From: Oleomonas cavernae
GTDB lineage: Bacteria; Pseudomonadota; Alphaproteobacteria; Zavarziniales; Zavarziniaceae
Direction: 5' to 3'
Assembly: GCF_003590945.1 (NCBI RefSeq)
Contig: NZ_QYUK01000011.1
Coordinates: 3,690,909-3,754,908 of the forward strand
DNA length: 64,000 nucleotides
Positions within the stretch are counted from its first letter, which is position 1. Each line of letters begins with the position of its first letter. A program made the position numbers and the translations under genes. The notes under the pieces are model-generated. The model had not been told where the DNA came from. It did not search any database and saw only the letters and a list, made by a program, of their open reading frames with translations. Below, piece after piece: positions 55,067 through 64,000 of this stretch.

Positions 55067-55942
55067 TCAGGCCGCTTCCCCGAGGTATTTCAGCTTCGCC
55101 GCCTTCACCGCTTCCTTGTTGTCATGCTGCCAGGGATGGAAGTCGGGCTTGTAGAAATCCATGTAGTCCTTGCGGCTTCGGCGAATGAGTTGCCCGATCA
55201 CGCCGAAGGCCTCCCACCACATCTTTGGCCTGAACCAATCCTTGAGCGGCAGCAGCCGGAAGGCGTGATAGAAATTGAGCAGGAAGAAGAAAATCGTTGC
55301 GACCACCATCGTCCGCCGCAGCAGCTTCCGGTCACCGACCAGCTGATCATACACATCGAAGGCGACGGCCTTATGCTCGGTTTCCTCAATAGCGTGCCAC
55401 GCCCACAGTTGCCGAGCCGGCTCGGCCGTCATCTCGAGCAGCCGCGGATACTTCTGCAGGGCGACGTCTGCCATGAGGGCGGTAATGTGCTCGCCGCACA
55501 CCGTCCCAGCCAACTGCTGTGCCGGGGACTGGCGCTCGCGCATCATCTTGTTCATCGACTGGACACTCTTTTCGATCCTGTCCAGTCGAAGGCCGCGGCG
55601 TTTCATTTCCGCATTGGCGGCATCGTGTTCGTTACGGTGCTGACCTTCCTGGCCGACAAAAGCACGGACCTGTGCCTTCAGAACCGGATCCGTAATGCGA
55701 TCCTGGAATAGGCGCACGCTGTAGACGAACTGCAGTTCACCCTCGGGAAGAGTCGCTGAGAATGTTGCGAAGAAGGCCGTCAGGAAGGGATTGTTTCCCA
55801 CCCACCATTTCGGCATTGCCTCATCATAGGTCTGGCCCAGCGTGCGGATTGGAATTCCCACGTCCTTGGGCAGTAACCTTTGGGGGCGCAATTGAGGAAC
55901 GGAAGCATCATCCAGGACCTGGGTCGCCGCAGCGGTGGACAT
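55067..55942 (-). CDS. PF10118 'metal-dependent hydrolase' family protein, divergent member
   Basis: 291 residues. It keeps the probable metal ligands: Glu99 and His102 (GQEGQH), Glu151 (GEHITALMAD), Glu186/Glu187 and His190 (WHAIEETEHKAVAFDV). It differs widely elsewhere, and has a hydrophobic helix (TMVVATIFFFLLNFYHAF) after the last motif that could touch the membrane. The N-terminus is about 15 residues longer than the others. It is first in a three-gene operon with SDR and BVMO. Conservation of only the E/H residues across distant members supports a metal-site role. Confidence 0.88.
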   Translation of the reverse strand: MSTAAATQVLDDASVPQLRPQRLLPKDVGIPIRTLGQTYDEAMPKWWVGNNPFLTAFFATFSATLPEGELQFVYSVRLFQDRITDPVLKAQVRAFVGQEGQHRNEHDAANAEMKRRGLRLDRIEKSVQSMNKMMRERQSPAQQLAGTVCGEHITALMADVALQKYPRLLEMTAEPARQLWAWHAIEETEHKAVAFDVYDQLVGDRKLLRRTMVVATIFFFLLNFYHAFRLLPLKDWFRPKMWWEAFGVIGQLIRRSRKDYMDFYKPDFHPWQHDNKEAVKAAKLKYLGEAA

Positions 55943-56178
55943 TCGATTTTCTCCGGTAACGGGGAGCAGATACGAATGACCTTACATTGGACACCTGCCT
56001 CACCGTTAGGCAGGGGGGGGACAAAGTAACTGTCATTTGTGGCCACTGCGGTTTTTTATGGCCATTCGGCGCTCTCGCTGTCCTGCGAATACGGCCAGAA
56101 CGCATGAAGCAGCATCGCGCTGTTCGTTCCAGTTTACCGACGCTGGGGCAGGCTCGCAGGTGTTGGAGGACCGGCCCT
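55943..56178. promoter_or_regulatory. Promoter region of the PF10118-SDR-BVMO operon
   Basis: 236 bp between the PF10118 start and the 3' end of the AraC gene upstream on the same strand. It holds a weak ribosome-binding site (GGAGAAAAT) before ATG 55942 and no gene. No strong palindrome is seen. The AraC gene in tandem upstream is the likely regulator. Confidence 0.35.
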
Positions 56179-57204
56179 TCAGGTTGCCTCGATATTTGCG
56201 CGGCGCCGATACTCCGTCGGAGAAAGACCCGTCAGTTTTCGGAATGCCCGGACGAAATTTGCAGAGTCGTAATAACCAAGCCGCTCGGCAACATCGGCTA
56301 CTTCAAGCGATGGATTGTCGAGCAGTTGCAAGGCATCACGGCGGCGTGCAGCCTGAAGAAGCGCCGAATAACTGCCCCCTTCACTGGCCAGATGCCGACG
56401 CAATGTTCTCGGCGTGAGTGCCAAGTGCTCGGCCATTTCCTCGAGTGTAAAATACCCGCTCGACCTGAATTTCAGATTCTGTTGAACCTTTAAAGTAAAT
56501 TTTCCGTGCGTATCAATCCTACTTAACTCTGCCTCACAGTTCTCGATGGCGGCGGCCAAGGCTGGAGGGCTTGCCATTGGCAGCTGCACATCGAGCAGCG
56601 ACTTAGGGAATCGAAATGCCAAGATCGGCATGTCAAATCGTATCTTGGGGATATGTCTTCGAATATTCTCGGCATATGGCGGCTCCGGCGAGTCTACCCA
56701 GACCTCGATTTCCGACGCCGCCGCTGGGATAAGCAGCACCATCGCCCGAAAGACACTCGCTGCCGTAGACTCGGTCATGATGTGGCCCAGCGGCCCCTCA
56801 AGCGGGTAATAGGGAGCGAGCGTAAAAACAAAGGTGTCCTGTTGCACTGCCGTTTCGGGCCGTAAGCCGCGCGCGATCAGTTGCCAAAAGCGAAGGCATA
56901 CTGCGAGAGCGTCGCCCGCCGTCGGGCTGGCCATCATCGCCTGTCCCAACGGACCATAGGCCGTCAGCGGAAGCCGCCATCCGATCTCAAAGCCGACCCC
57001 GTTGTCGCCCGTTCTGTTGATGATTTCGAGAGCTAGGCGAATAAAGTCCTTAGCCTCAAGCCCCGTCGAAAACGACGTTGGATCAAACTTCTCTGTTATA
57101 CCGAGTCGCTTGGTCAGATCGTCATGAACGAGGCCGCGCTCGTGCGCATAGGATAGCCACGTCAGTGGAATGACACCCGGCACGGCCAAGGTTTTCCAAT
57201 CCAT
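56179..57204 (-). CDS. AraC-family transcriptional regulator with arabinose-binding-type N-terminal domain
   Basis: 341 residues. The effector domain of the OruR-like subgroup covers residues ~20-200 (AYGPLGQAMMASPTAGDALAV). The C-terminal double HTH follows: TLEEMAEHLALTPRTLRRHL and DVAERLGYYDSANFVRAFRKLTG. It has the same architecture as the regulator at 597. Tandem placement before the PF10118-SDR-BVMO operon suggests it activates that operon. Confidence 0.9.
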   Translation of the reverse strand: MDWKTLAVPGVIPLTWLSYAHERGLVHDDLTKRLGITEKFDPTSFSTGLEAKDFIRLALEIINRTGDNGVGFEIGWRLPLTAYGPLGQAMMASPTAGDALAVCLRFWQLIARGLRPETAVQQDTFVFTLAPYYPLEGPLGHIMTESTAASVFRAMVLLIPAAASEIEVWVDSPEPPYAENIRRHIPKIRFDMPILAFRFPKSLLDVQLPMASPPALAAAIENCEAELSRIDTHGKFTLKVQQNLKFRSSGYFTLEEMAEHLALTPRTLRRHLASEGGSYSALLQAARRRDALQLLDNPSLEVADVAERLGYYDSANFVRAFRKLTGLSPTEYRRRANIEAT

Positions 57205-57760
57205 AGCGCTGCCACCATCTAACTGAGATCTACAATTTCTTGAATATTTTCACAGTACGAGGTGAGTATTTCCGGCCAACGAACTTGCCTGCCAAGCCAG
57301 GAAGCGAGCAAGCAATCAGTTAAGCATGCCGCCGCACAAAATTCAACGACTGTAGATTTCTCTGATTCCACTCGGCCTACCAAGGAGCAATGCCCGAACG
57401 AGGTTTGCCAAGGTTGAGGGCGAAGGTTCGAATGTCTTCGCCCGCTCCAAATTTTCCCAACGATTTCAGTATGTTAAGAGCGACCTTCGGGGCCTTGTTG
57501 CCTAGAGAGCGGATTCCTTGCCGATTCTGAGCGGAATCCATGCATCAGGAAGAAGGTTGCAGGATACAATATCGCCTATACGGCGTGTCGTTTTTGCCCT
57601 GCTTCGGTGCGAATCGGCTCTCGACCACCTGCAGAAACATGACCACAGGCGGCCCGATTCCATCGGCGTCGGCTTCCGATCGCCTGTATGCTAGTGGCGT
57701 TGAATCCGGCGTTCTTGACTGAGCCCATTCTTCTATGCGGCTCGCAGTACCAATCGCCAA
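57205..57760. other. Gene-free stretch before the tRNA fragment
   Basis: 556 bp with no convincing gene. It contains a partial copy of the TetR operator at 57340-57360 and is otherwise of mixed composition. It probably joins the end of the catabolic block to the integration site. Confidence 0.4.
57340..57360. promoter_or_regulatory. Third, partial copy of the AATTCAAC...TGTAGATTT element
   Basis: AATTCAACGACTGTAGATTT matches AATTCAACGTATGTAGATTT at 38336-38355 at 18 of 20 positions, and more loosely 35846-35865. It lies about 135 bp before the AraC start at 57204. The left arm of the operator is not found here. Confidence 0.4.
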
Positions 57761-57808
57761 CGGCAGGGGCCAGATTTGAACTGACGACCTTCAGGTTATG
57801 AGTCTGAT
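57761..57808 (-). other. 3' half of a tRNA-Met (CAU): probable attachment site
   Basis: On the minus strand the sequence runs from an anticodon arm (CTCATAA loop, CAU anticodon), through a variable loop AAGGTC, to a perfect T-arm (GTCAG-TTCAAAT-CTGGC) and the acceptor strand CCCTGCC. The D-arm and 5' acceptor strand are absent: no GGCAGGG lies upstream. One anticodon-stem pair is mismatched. A tRNA 3' half next to an integrase is the classic att footprint. Short frames across it give the well-known spurious peptide HNLKVVSSNLAPA. Confidence 0.7.
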
Positions 57809-57944
57809 TTCTGGACCCGCCCGACACGTCCCCGCCCGTCCCGATATTTCCTTAAGTATCTGTTATACAATGATTATTTGACCGAACCACTGCCCCTGCA
57901 TATCATCATCGAACACGCGCTTTCCCGGTCGCGGTGGCGACACG

Positions 57945-59270
57945 GTGGCGACACGGCCGGTGGGGGACAATGGGATGCCAGTAATGCGATTGGGACGACG
58001 CGCCGTGACCAGCGTGCCCAAGGTCGACAAGCTGACCATCTTCTATGACGACGAACTAAGCGGGTTCGGCCTACGCGTCATGCCCTCTGGCAGCAAGACC
58101 TGGGTCGTCGAATACCGCCCCGGCGCGGGTGGCCGCGGCACGGCAAAGCGGCGCATGGCCATCGGCTCGGCCGAAGTGATCACACCGGATCAGGCTCGCA
58201 AGGCGGCCAGGGATGTGCTGGCGGCCGTGCGCCTGGGCCAGGACCCAGCGGGCGACAAGGCCGAGGCCCGTCGGGCAGAGACCCTCGACCAGTTGTCCCG
58301 GCGCTACGAGAAGGAGGCCGGCCACAATCGCAAGTCCGGCACCGTGACGCTGTACGAGGGGTACTGGCGCCTGCACATCCGACCGGCCATTGGCTCGAAG
58401 CGGGCCATCGACGTGACCAAGGCCGACGTGGCAGCGCTTCATCGGGCCATCGGTGACGAGCACCCCGTCACGGCGAATAGGGTGATCTCTCTCCTGGCTA
58501 CTTTCTTCGGTTGGCTGCAGGAGATGAAAGTGGTCCCCGAGGGCCACAACCCGGCCGCCGGCATCGAGAAGTACCGCGAGCAGGGCAAGGACCGATACCT
58601 GACGATCGAGGAGTTCACCCGCCTCGGCGCCGCCATTCGCGAGGCGGAGACGGTGGGGATCGAGTGGCTGCCGCCTGACCCCGCCAAGCCGGCCTCGAAA
58701 CACGCACGCCAGCGCCCCGAGACGCGCCGCACGATCATCTCCCGCCACGCGGCAGCGGCACTGCGCCTGCTGATTTTCACGGGTGCCCGGCTGCGAGAGA
58801 TTCTGCGCCTCAAGTGGAGCGAGGTCGACCTTCAGCGGGGGCTGCTGTTCCTGCCGGACTCGAAGACCGGCCGGAAGACCATCGTGCTCGGGGCGGCGGC
58901 CCTCGCGGTCCTTGAGGGCATCCGCAGCAACGGCGTTTACGTCATCGAGGGCGACGATCCGGAGAAGCCCAAGGCCGACCTGAAGAAGCCGTGGGCGCTG
59001 ATCTCGCGCCACGCCGGCCTTGAGGGGGTCAGGCTCCACGACCTACGGCACTCCTTCGCCAGTGTGGGGGCCGGCTCCGGGATGGGCCTGCCGATCATCG
59101 GCAAGCTGCTGGGGCATGCGAATACGACGACCACGCAGCGATACGCCCACCTGGATGCGGACCCGCTGCGGCGTGCATCGGATGCCATCTCCGCCATCAT
59201 CGCGAACGCGCTCAACAAGACCGGCGACATTACAGATGGTGACGCGCCCGATTGCTCCGACGCCGCATAG
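57945..59270 (+). CDS. Tyrosine-recombinase integrase (phage/ICE type, DUF4102 arm-binding)
   Basis: 441 residues from GTG 57945; an ATG at 57975 is possible. N-terminal arm-binding domain ([21 protein letters not shown]), core-binding domain, then the catalytic domain. Catalytic residues: Arg in GARLREI, His-x-x-Arg in HDLRHSFAS, His in [13 protein letters not shown], which also supplies the nucleophilic Tyr. It lies 137 bp from the tRNA-Met 3' half, so it is the integrase that used this tRNA as target. The element it moved is not evident: the DNA to the right holds an IS fragment and the RTX gene. Confidence 0.92.
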   Translation: MATRPVGDNGMPVMRLGRRAVTSVPKVDKLTIFYDDELSGFGLRVMPSGSKTWVVEYRPGAGGRGTAKRRMAIGSAEVITPDQARKAARDVLAAVRLGQDPAGDKAEARRAETLDQLSRRYEKEAGHNRKSGTVTLYEGYWRLHIRPAIGSKRAIDVTKADVAALHRAIGDEHPVTANRVISLLATFFGWLQEMKVVPEGHNPAAGIEKYREQGKDRYLTIEEFTRLGAAIREAETVGIEWLPPDPAKPASKHARQRPETRRTIISRHAAAALRLLIFTGARLREILRLKWSEVDLQRGLLFLPDSKTGRKTIVLGAAALAVLEGIRSNGVYVIEGDDPEKPKADLKKPWALISRHAGLEGVRLHDLRHSFASVGAGSGMGLPIIGKLLGHANTTTTQRYAHLDADPLRRASDAISAIIANALNKTGDITDGDAPDCSDAA

Positions 59271-59299
59271 TGTGAACTGGTAAAAATGCACTAATATGC

Positions 59300-59661
59300 A
59301 TTCCGGTCCACGCGAGCGAATACAGCCGCAACAACGCATGACATCTTACGTTAGCCAGGTGCTCGGCCCGACGCTCGCTCGCGGCGACATTGTCGTAGTA
59401 GACAACCTGTCAGCGCACAAGACCCAGGACGTTCGCGCTGCCATCGCCGACACCGGTGCCCAGTGCTTCTACCTGCCGCCGTACTCCCCCGACCTCAACC
59501 CGATCGAGATGGCCTTCGCCAAGCTCAAGGCCCTGCTCAGACAGGCACCGCCGCGCTCCGTCGAAGCCCTCTGGCGCAAAATCGGCGAACTGCTCGATCG
59601 CTTCAGACCTACCGAATGCGCAAACAACTTCAACGCCGCAGGTTACTTACACTCATTCTGA
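59300..59661 (+). mobile_element. IS630-family transposase, C-terminal fragment
   Basis: About 110 residues. VLGPTLARGDIVVVDNLSAHK holds the second catalytic Asp, and YLPPYSPDLNPIEMAFAKLK is the IS630/DDE_3 motif with the final Glu. The usual ending ECANNFNAAGYLHS follows. The first ~200 residues with the first Asp are missing, so it is inactive. No terminal inverted repeats are recognisable. It lies 30 bp after the integrase. Confidence 0.85.
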
Positions 59662-59795
59662 AAATGCTCTAAGTGCTGACATTATCGGTCGTCATGATTG
59701 CCTCATCTCGTCTGCGATCGATATCGCGGTTCTCTGTTTAGTTGGGTAGCCAGTTAAGCTTCGGCTATCATCGCTCATGCGTGATATGTCAATAG

Positions 59796-62700
59796 TCACA
59801 CTATCAGGAAATCGTCCGACGTGAGCTGCGCCAACGTAACATTTCGCAACAGGACAGTTTCCGAGGTGCTACGGGTGATCAGAACGTCGGAATTCACCTG
59901 TGACGCCGCAGCCAACACATCTGCCACCGCGGCAAAAGCCGCGTGGTCGAACATGACAATGTCGGTCGCCGATGCGCCGGCGATGAAGTCTTCGATAACG
60001 TCATGCCCGAAGGCTCCAGCGAATACAAAATTGTCGCCTCCAGAACCGCCCGTCAAAGTGTCGTCGCCCGCAGCTCCTTCAAGGGTATCGTTCCCCCCCC
60101 GCCATTGAGGAGGTTGGCCCCCGAATTACCCATCAGGCTATTAGCAGAATTGCTGCCTGTACCACTGCTGTTCCCCGTGCCCACCAAAATGAGATTTTCA
60201 AAGCCGGAAGTCAGGGTAAAGGCAGCAAGCGAGACTTGAACGGTGTCGGAACCACCGCCTGACGTTTCATCAAGAGTATCGCCGACATTGTCAACAACAT
60301 AGATGTCGTTGCCGACACCACCAATCATTGCATCTGCACCCGTGCCGCCATCGATTGTATCGGCACCCGCATCGCCCGTCAGCGTGTCGTCGCCGCCGCC
60401 ACCTGCAAGGAAATTTGCGCCGCTGTTGCCGATGATGGTGTTGGCGGCGGAGTTTCCAGTGCCGTTGATGGCTGCACTACCGGTGAGCGTCAGGTTCTCG
60501 AAGAGCGTGCTCGTGATCGTGTAGGTCACCGAGGCCCGGACAGTATCAACACCACCGCTACTCACGTCATAGACAGTGTCGCCGACCGAGTCGACGATGT
60601 AGACATCATCTCCCAGGCCACCTCGCAAGGTGTCGTCACCGGCACCACCGTCCACGGTGTCATTGCCGTCGCCCCCTCGACCGTGTCGTCGCCCAGGCCG
60701 CCATCGAGTACATCATCGCCCGCCAGGCCATAAAGCCGGTTGATTCCATTGTTGCCGACGATGGTATTCGCAAGCTCGTTACCATTGGCGGTCAGGCCAC
60801 CGGTCCCTGTGATCAACAGGTTCTCGACGCCGGACACCAGCGTGAAAGTCACCGAGGTCTCGACCTGGTCAGTACCACTACCGCCAGTCTCGTCGACCTG
60901 ATCGCTCGTATTGTCGACGACATAGACATCGTTGCCAGCGCCGCCCTTCAATGTATCCGATCCGGTTCCGCCCATCAGCCGGTCGTTGCCGTCACCGCCA
61001 TCGAGAAGATCCGCGCCGGCGCCACCGTCGAGAGAATCGTCGCCTGACATCCCGTAGAGCTGGTTGTCGCCTGCATTACCGGCGATGGTATTCGCGACCG
61101 AGTTACCGGTGCCGTTGACGGCTGCACTGCCGGTTATCACCAAGTTCTCGAAGCCGCTGGGTTCGAGGGTGAAGGTCACCGAGGCTCGAACCGTGTCGAT
61201 GCCACCACCGTTGGCTTCGTTCGTCGTGTCGCCCGCCGAATCCACAACGTAGATGTCATCGCCCAACCCACCATACAGCGCGTCGTCCCCCGCACCGCCA
61301 TCCAGCGTATCGTTGCCCGCCAAACCGTAGAGCCGGTTGTTGCCGGTGTTACCGGTCAGCACGTTTGCAAGCGCGTTGCCGTCGCCCCGCAGGTTGCTGC
61401 TCCCAGTCATCCGGAGGTTTTCTACTTCATCCGCCAAGGTATAGGTCACCGACGTCTCAGCTAGGTCCGTGCCGTTCCCGCTGGTCTCCTCGACAATGTC
61501 GGCCGCATTGTCGACACCATATGTGTCATTCCCGGCACCACCCGTCATCGTATCGATACCGACCCCGCCAATCATGACGTCGTCACCGATCTCGCCTCGC
61601 AGCGTGTCGTCACCGGCGCCGCCGTTCAAAGTGTCGTTGCCGTCGTCGCCCTCGACGGTGTCGATGCCATCGCCGCCGTCCAGACTGTCCCCGCCAGCCT
61701 GCCCATAGAGCCGGTTGTTGCCCGTGTTGCCGGTCAACGTGTTCGCGAGGTCGTTGCCATAAGCAGTCAGATTGCCGATACCCGTCATGTGGAGGTTCTC
61801 GACCTCCGCCAGCAGGGTAAAGGTCACCGAGGTTTCAACCAGATCCGTTCCGTTCCCGCTGGTTTCCTCGATGGTATCTGCAGCATTGTCGACATGATAG
61901 GTGTCGTTCCCGGCACCACCCGTCATCGTGTCCACGCCAGCGCCGCCGATCAGCGTGTCGTTGCCTCCCGCTCCCACCAACGTGTCGTTGCCGCTAACAC
62001 CATCGAGAATGTTCGCGCCAGCGTCGCCGGTGATGCTGTTGTCCAGGGAATTGCCGGTGGCGTCGACGACGGCAGCGCTGATGATCACTAGATTCTCGAT
62101 GTACTGGCCGCCGAGACTGAAGGTAATTGACGTCCGTACGGTATCCAGACCCTCCCCAGTGACCTCGTTCACGACATCACCTGTCGAGTCGACAATGAAG
62201 GTATCGTCACCGAGTCCGCCACTCATGGTGTCGGCACCTGCGCCACCGTCCAGCGTGTCGGTCCCGGCGGCCCCAACTAGTGTGTCGTCGCCGCTTCCAC
62301 CACTTAGGAAATTAGCCCCGGCGCCGCCGGTAATGATATTGGCCAAGGAATTTCCAGTACCGTTGACCGCTGCGCCGCTGGCAAGCACCAAGTTCTCGAT
62401 GTACTGGCCGCCGAGACTGAAGGTAACCGAGCTCTGTACAGTGTCGATCCCCTCGCCATTGGCATCGTTTGCCACGTCTCCCGTCGAGTCGACAACATAG
62501 GTATCATTGCCCGTGCCACCGCTCATGGTATCGGCACCTGTGCCACCATCGAGCGTGTCATTCCCGGCGCCCCCGACCAGCGTGTCGTTCCCGCTCATGC
62601 CACTGAGGATGTTTGCCCCATCTCCACCGGTGATACTGTTGACCAGAGTATTGCCGGTTCCGTCCACCGCCGCGCTGCCGGTAATCACCAGGTTCTCGAA

Positions 62701-64000
62701 TGGGCTGCCCAGGGTGTGCGTCACCGAGGTTCGAACCGTGTCGATGCCGCCGCCGCCGGATTCGTTCAGCGTGTCGCCCACCGAGTCCACTATGTAGATG
62801 TCGTCGCCCAACCCACCCCGGAGGGTATCGTCTCCGGCGCCGCCGTTCACAGTGTCGTTACCGTCGCCGCCCTCGACCGTGTCGTTGCCGGCACCTGCTT
62901 CGAGATTGTCATCGCCCGCAAGGCCATAGAGCTGGTTGACGCCGATGCTGCCGATGATTGTATTGGCCGCGCTGTTGCCTGTTCCGTCGACGGCGGACGC
63001 GCTGGTGATCCCCAGGTTCTCAAACCCGTTTTCCAGCGTAAAGGTCACCGATGTCTGCACTGTGTCGATGCCACCGCCACCGGACTCGGTCGTCGTGTCA
63101 CTAATCGAGTCCACGATGTAAGTGTCGTCGCCGAAGCCGCCCCGCAGCATATCGCTGCCAATGCCACCATTGACGACATCGTTGCCGTCGCCACCCTCAA
63201 CCGTATCGTTACCGGCACCGCCGTCAAGTGTGTTGGCGTTTCCATCTCCTCGGAGGGTATCGTCATAGATTCCACCAGCGAGGTTCTCCACGCTGTTGTA
63301 GGTGTCCCCTACTGCATCGCCAAGATTGGCGCTGCTCTGGCCCAGATCAGCGAGTACGACTGTCAAGGTGTCGAGATAGGATGCTGTATCGCTTCCAGTT
63401 CCGCCAATCAGAATGTCTACGCCTTGGCCACCGATTAGAACATCGTCGCCAGTGCCCCCATCGAGACGATCGTTTCCGCCGCGTCCTTGAATGACATCAT
63501 TCCCATCGTTGCCGTATAGCTTATTCGCCGCGCCGTCTCCATTCAATGCATCGGCATATCCGCTGCCGGTGAGATTCTCCACACTGGCGTACGTGTCACC
63601 AAGTGCATCACCAATATTGAGACTCGCCTGAAGGAGATCAGCCACAACGCTACTCGTAGCATCCACATAGCTCGCTGTGTCGCTGCCTGAAAGGCCGCCA
63701 TTTAACGAGTCGGCACCGCTCCCGCCGATCAGCACGTCGTGTCCGTCACCACCATCCATGGTGTCCGACCCGCCTCGTCCCTGGAGAGTATCATTGCCCC
63801 CGCCGCCGAACAGAGTATTACTGAGGCCATTGCCCCGAAGGTCGTCAGCAAAACCGCCGCCGACTAGATGTTCGATCGAGTCGAAGTTATCCCCTAGTGC
63901 TTCGCCGGCATTGGCCGCATTCTGTGCTAGATCAGCCACGGCCCCCGTCATAGAATCTGCGTACGATGCCGTGTCTCTTCCGATCCCGCCAAAGAATGAG
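59796..64000 (-). CDS. Large RTX-repeat calcium-binding secreted protein, 5' end outside window, two -1 frameshifts
   Basis: The frame is open to position 64000, so the N-terminus lies beyond the window; ~1,400 residues are visible. Three DTASYxD...VADL...GDAxGDxYxSVENL modules are followed by ten modules of the form DTVxxSVTFTL...[24 protein letters not shown], each separated by GGxGxD calcium-binding nonapeptides. The C-terminus ([16 protein letters not shown] ... [12 protein letters not shown]) is a type I secretion signal region. One more C is needed at each of two runs, 60093-60100 (C8) and 60672-60676 (C5), to join the three frames. Likely role: secreted or surface protein. No T1SS genes are in the window. 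Confidence 0.88.

Noticed and set aside
57576-57827. Possible small protein containing HNLKVVSSNLAPA
   Set aside because: This peptide is the translation of a tRNA 3' half and is a known annotation artefact.
59796-63951. Regular DNA repeats that could suggest a CRISPR array or satellite
   Set aside because: Repeats are imperfect, of codon-multiple length and encode RTX nonapeptides and ENL modules; there are no spacers.

Overview
The window is about 62-65% G+C by eye and carries accessory, catabolism-rich DNA from a Gram-negative bacterium. Alphaproteobacteria is most likely: it has a trbI/DUF2274 conjugation scar of the kind common there, outer-membrane DUF1302 proteins, and many TetR/AraC-controlled oxidoreductase operons. 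The genus cannot be read from the sequence. There is no rRNA, no CRISPR array and no core housekeeping operon.

Layout. (1) 1-7.1 kb: three ketopantoate-reductase-like genes around an AraC regulator, an acetoacetate-decarboxylase-like gene and a DUF1302 outer-membrane protein. (2) 7.1-19.7 kb: SDR, TetR, DUF1329, DUF1302, TetR, then alpha/beta hydrolase, Baeyer-Villiger monooxygenase (BVMO), two PF10118 'metal-dependent hydrolases' and an MFS transporter. (3) 19.9-26.8 kb: a TetR-controlled meta-cleavage operon (acyltransferase, C-C hydrolase, extradiol dioxygenase, FAD hydroxylase, SDR, hydratase). It ends at a scar of a conjugative element (trbI 3' end plus DUF2274). (4) 27.3-35.5 kb: a LysR gene and a second, differently built aromatic cluster (extradiol dioxygenase, FAD hydroxylase, SCP2-like protein, FAH-family hydrolase, acyl-CoA ligase, SDR), with a divergent TetR at 35.9 kb. 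(5) 36.7-43.4 kb: EthD-like protein, cytochrome b561, a fourth DUF1302 protein, a LuxR-type regulator and decayed SDR pseudogenes. (6) 43.5-52.4 kb, minus strand: an AIF-like FAD oxidoreductase, then an inverted, diverged second copy of the block in region 2 (MFS, PF10118, BVMO remnant, hydrolase, DUF1302, DUF1329). (7) 52.7-57.2 kb: a compact third cassette, PF10118-SDR-BVMO, with an AraC regulator. (8) 57.2-64 kb: a tRNA-Met 3' half next to a tyrosine integrase, an IS630 transposase fragment, and a large RTX-repeat protein that runs off the right edge.

How the genes may work together (inference): DUF1302 and DUF1329 proteins handle a hydrophobic substrate at the envelope. A PF10118 protein, which has ferritin-like E-x-x-H motifs, may hydroxylate it. 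An SDR then makes a ketone, the BVMO converts it to an ester, and the adjacent alpha/beta hydrolase cleaves the ester. The cassette occurs three times in different states of completeness and is the best candidate here for a poorly described system.

Quality warning: eleven genes or junctions are each explained by one missing base in a G or C run. Adding the base restores full-length proteins, in several cases exactly the length of an intact paralogue. This pattern looks like homopolymer error in the assembly more than real gene decay. By contrast, the SDR fragments at 38.6, 41.1 and 42.7 kb, the BVMO stub at 47.5 kb, trbI and the IS630 fragment look truly broken.
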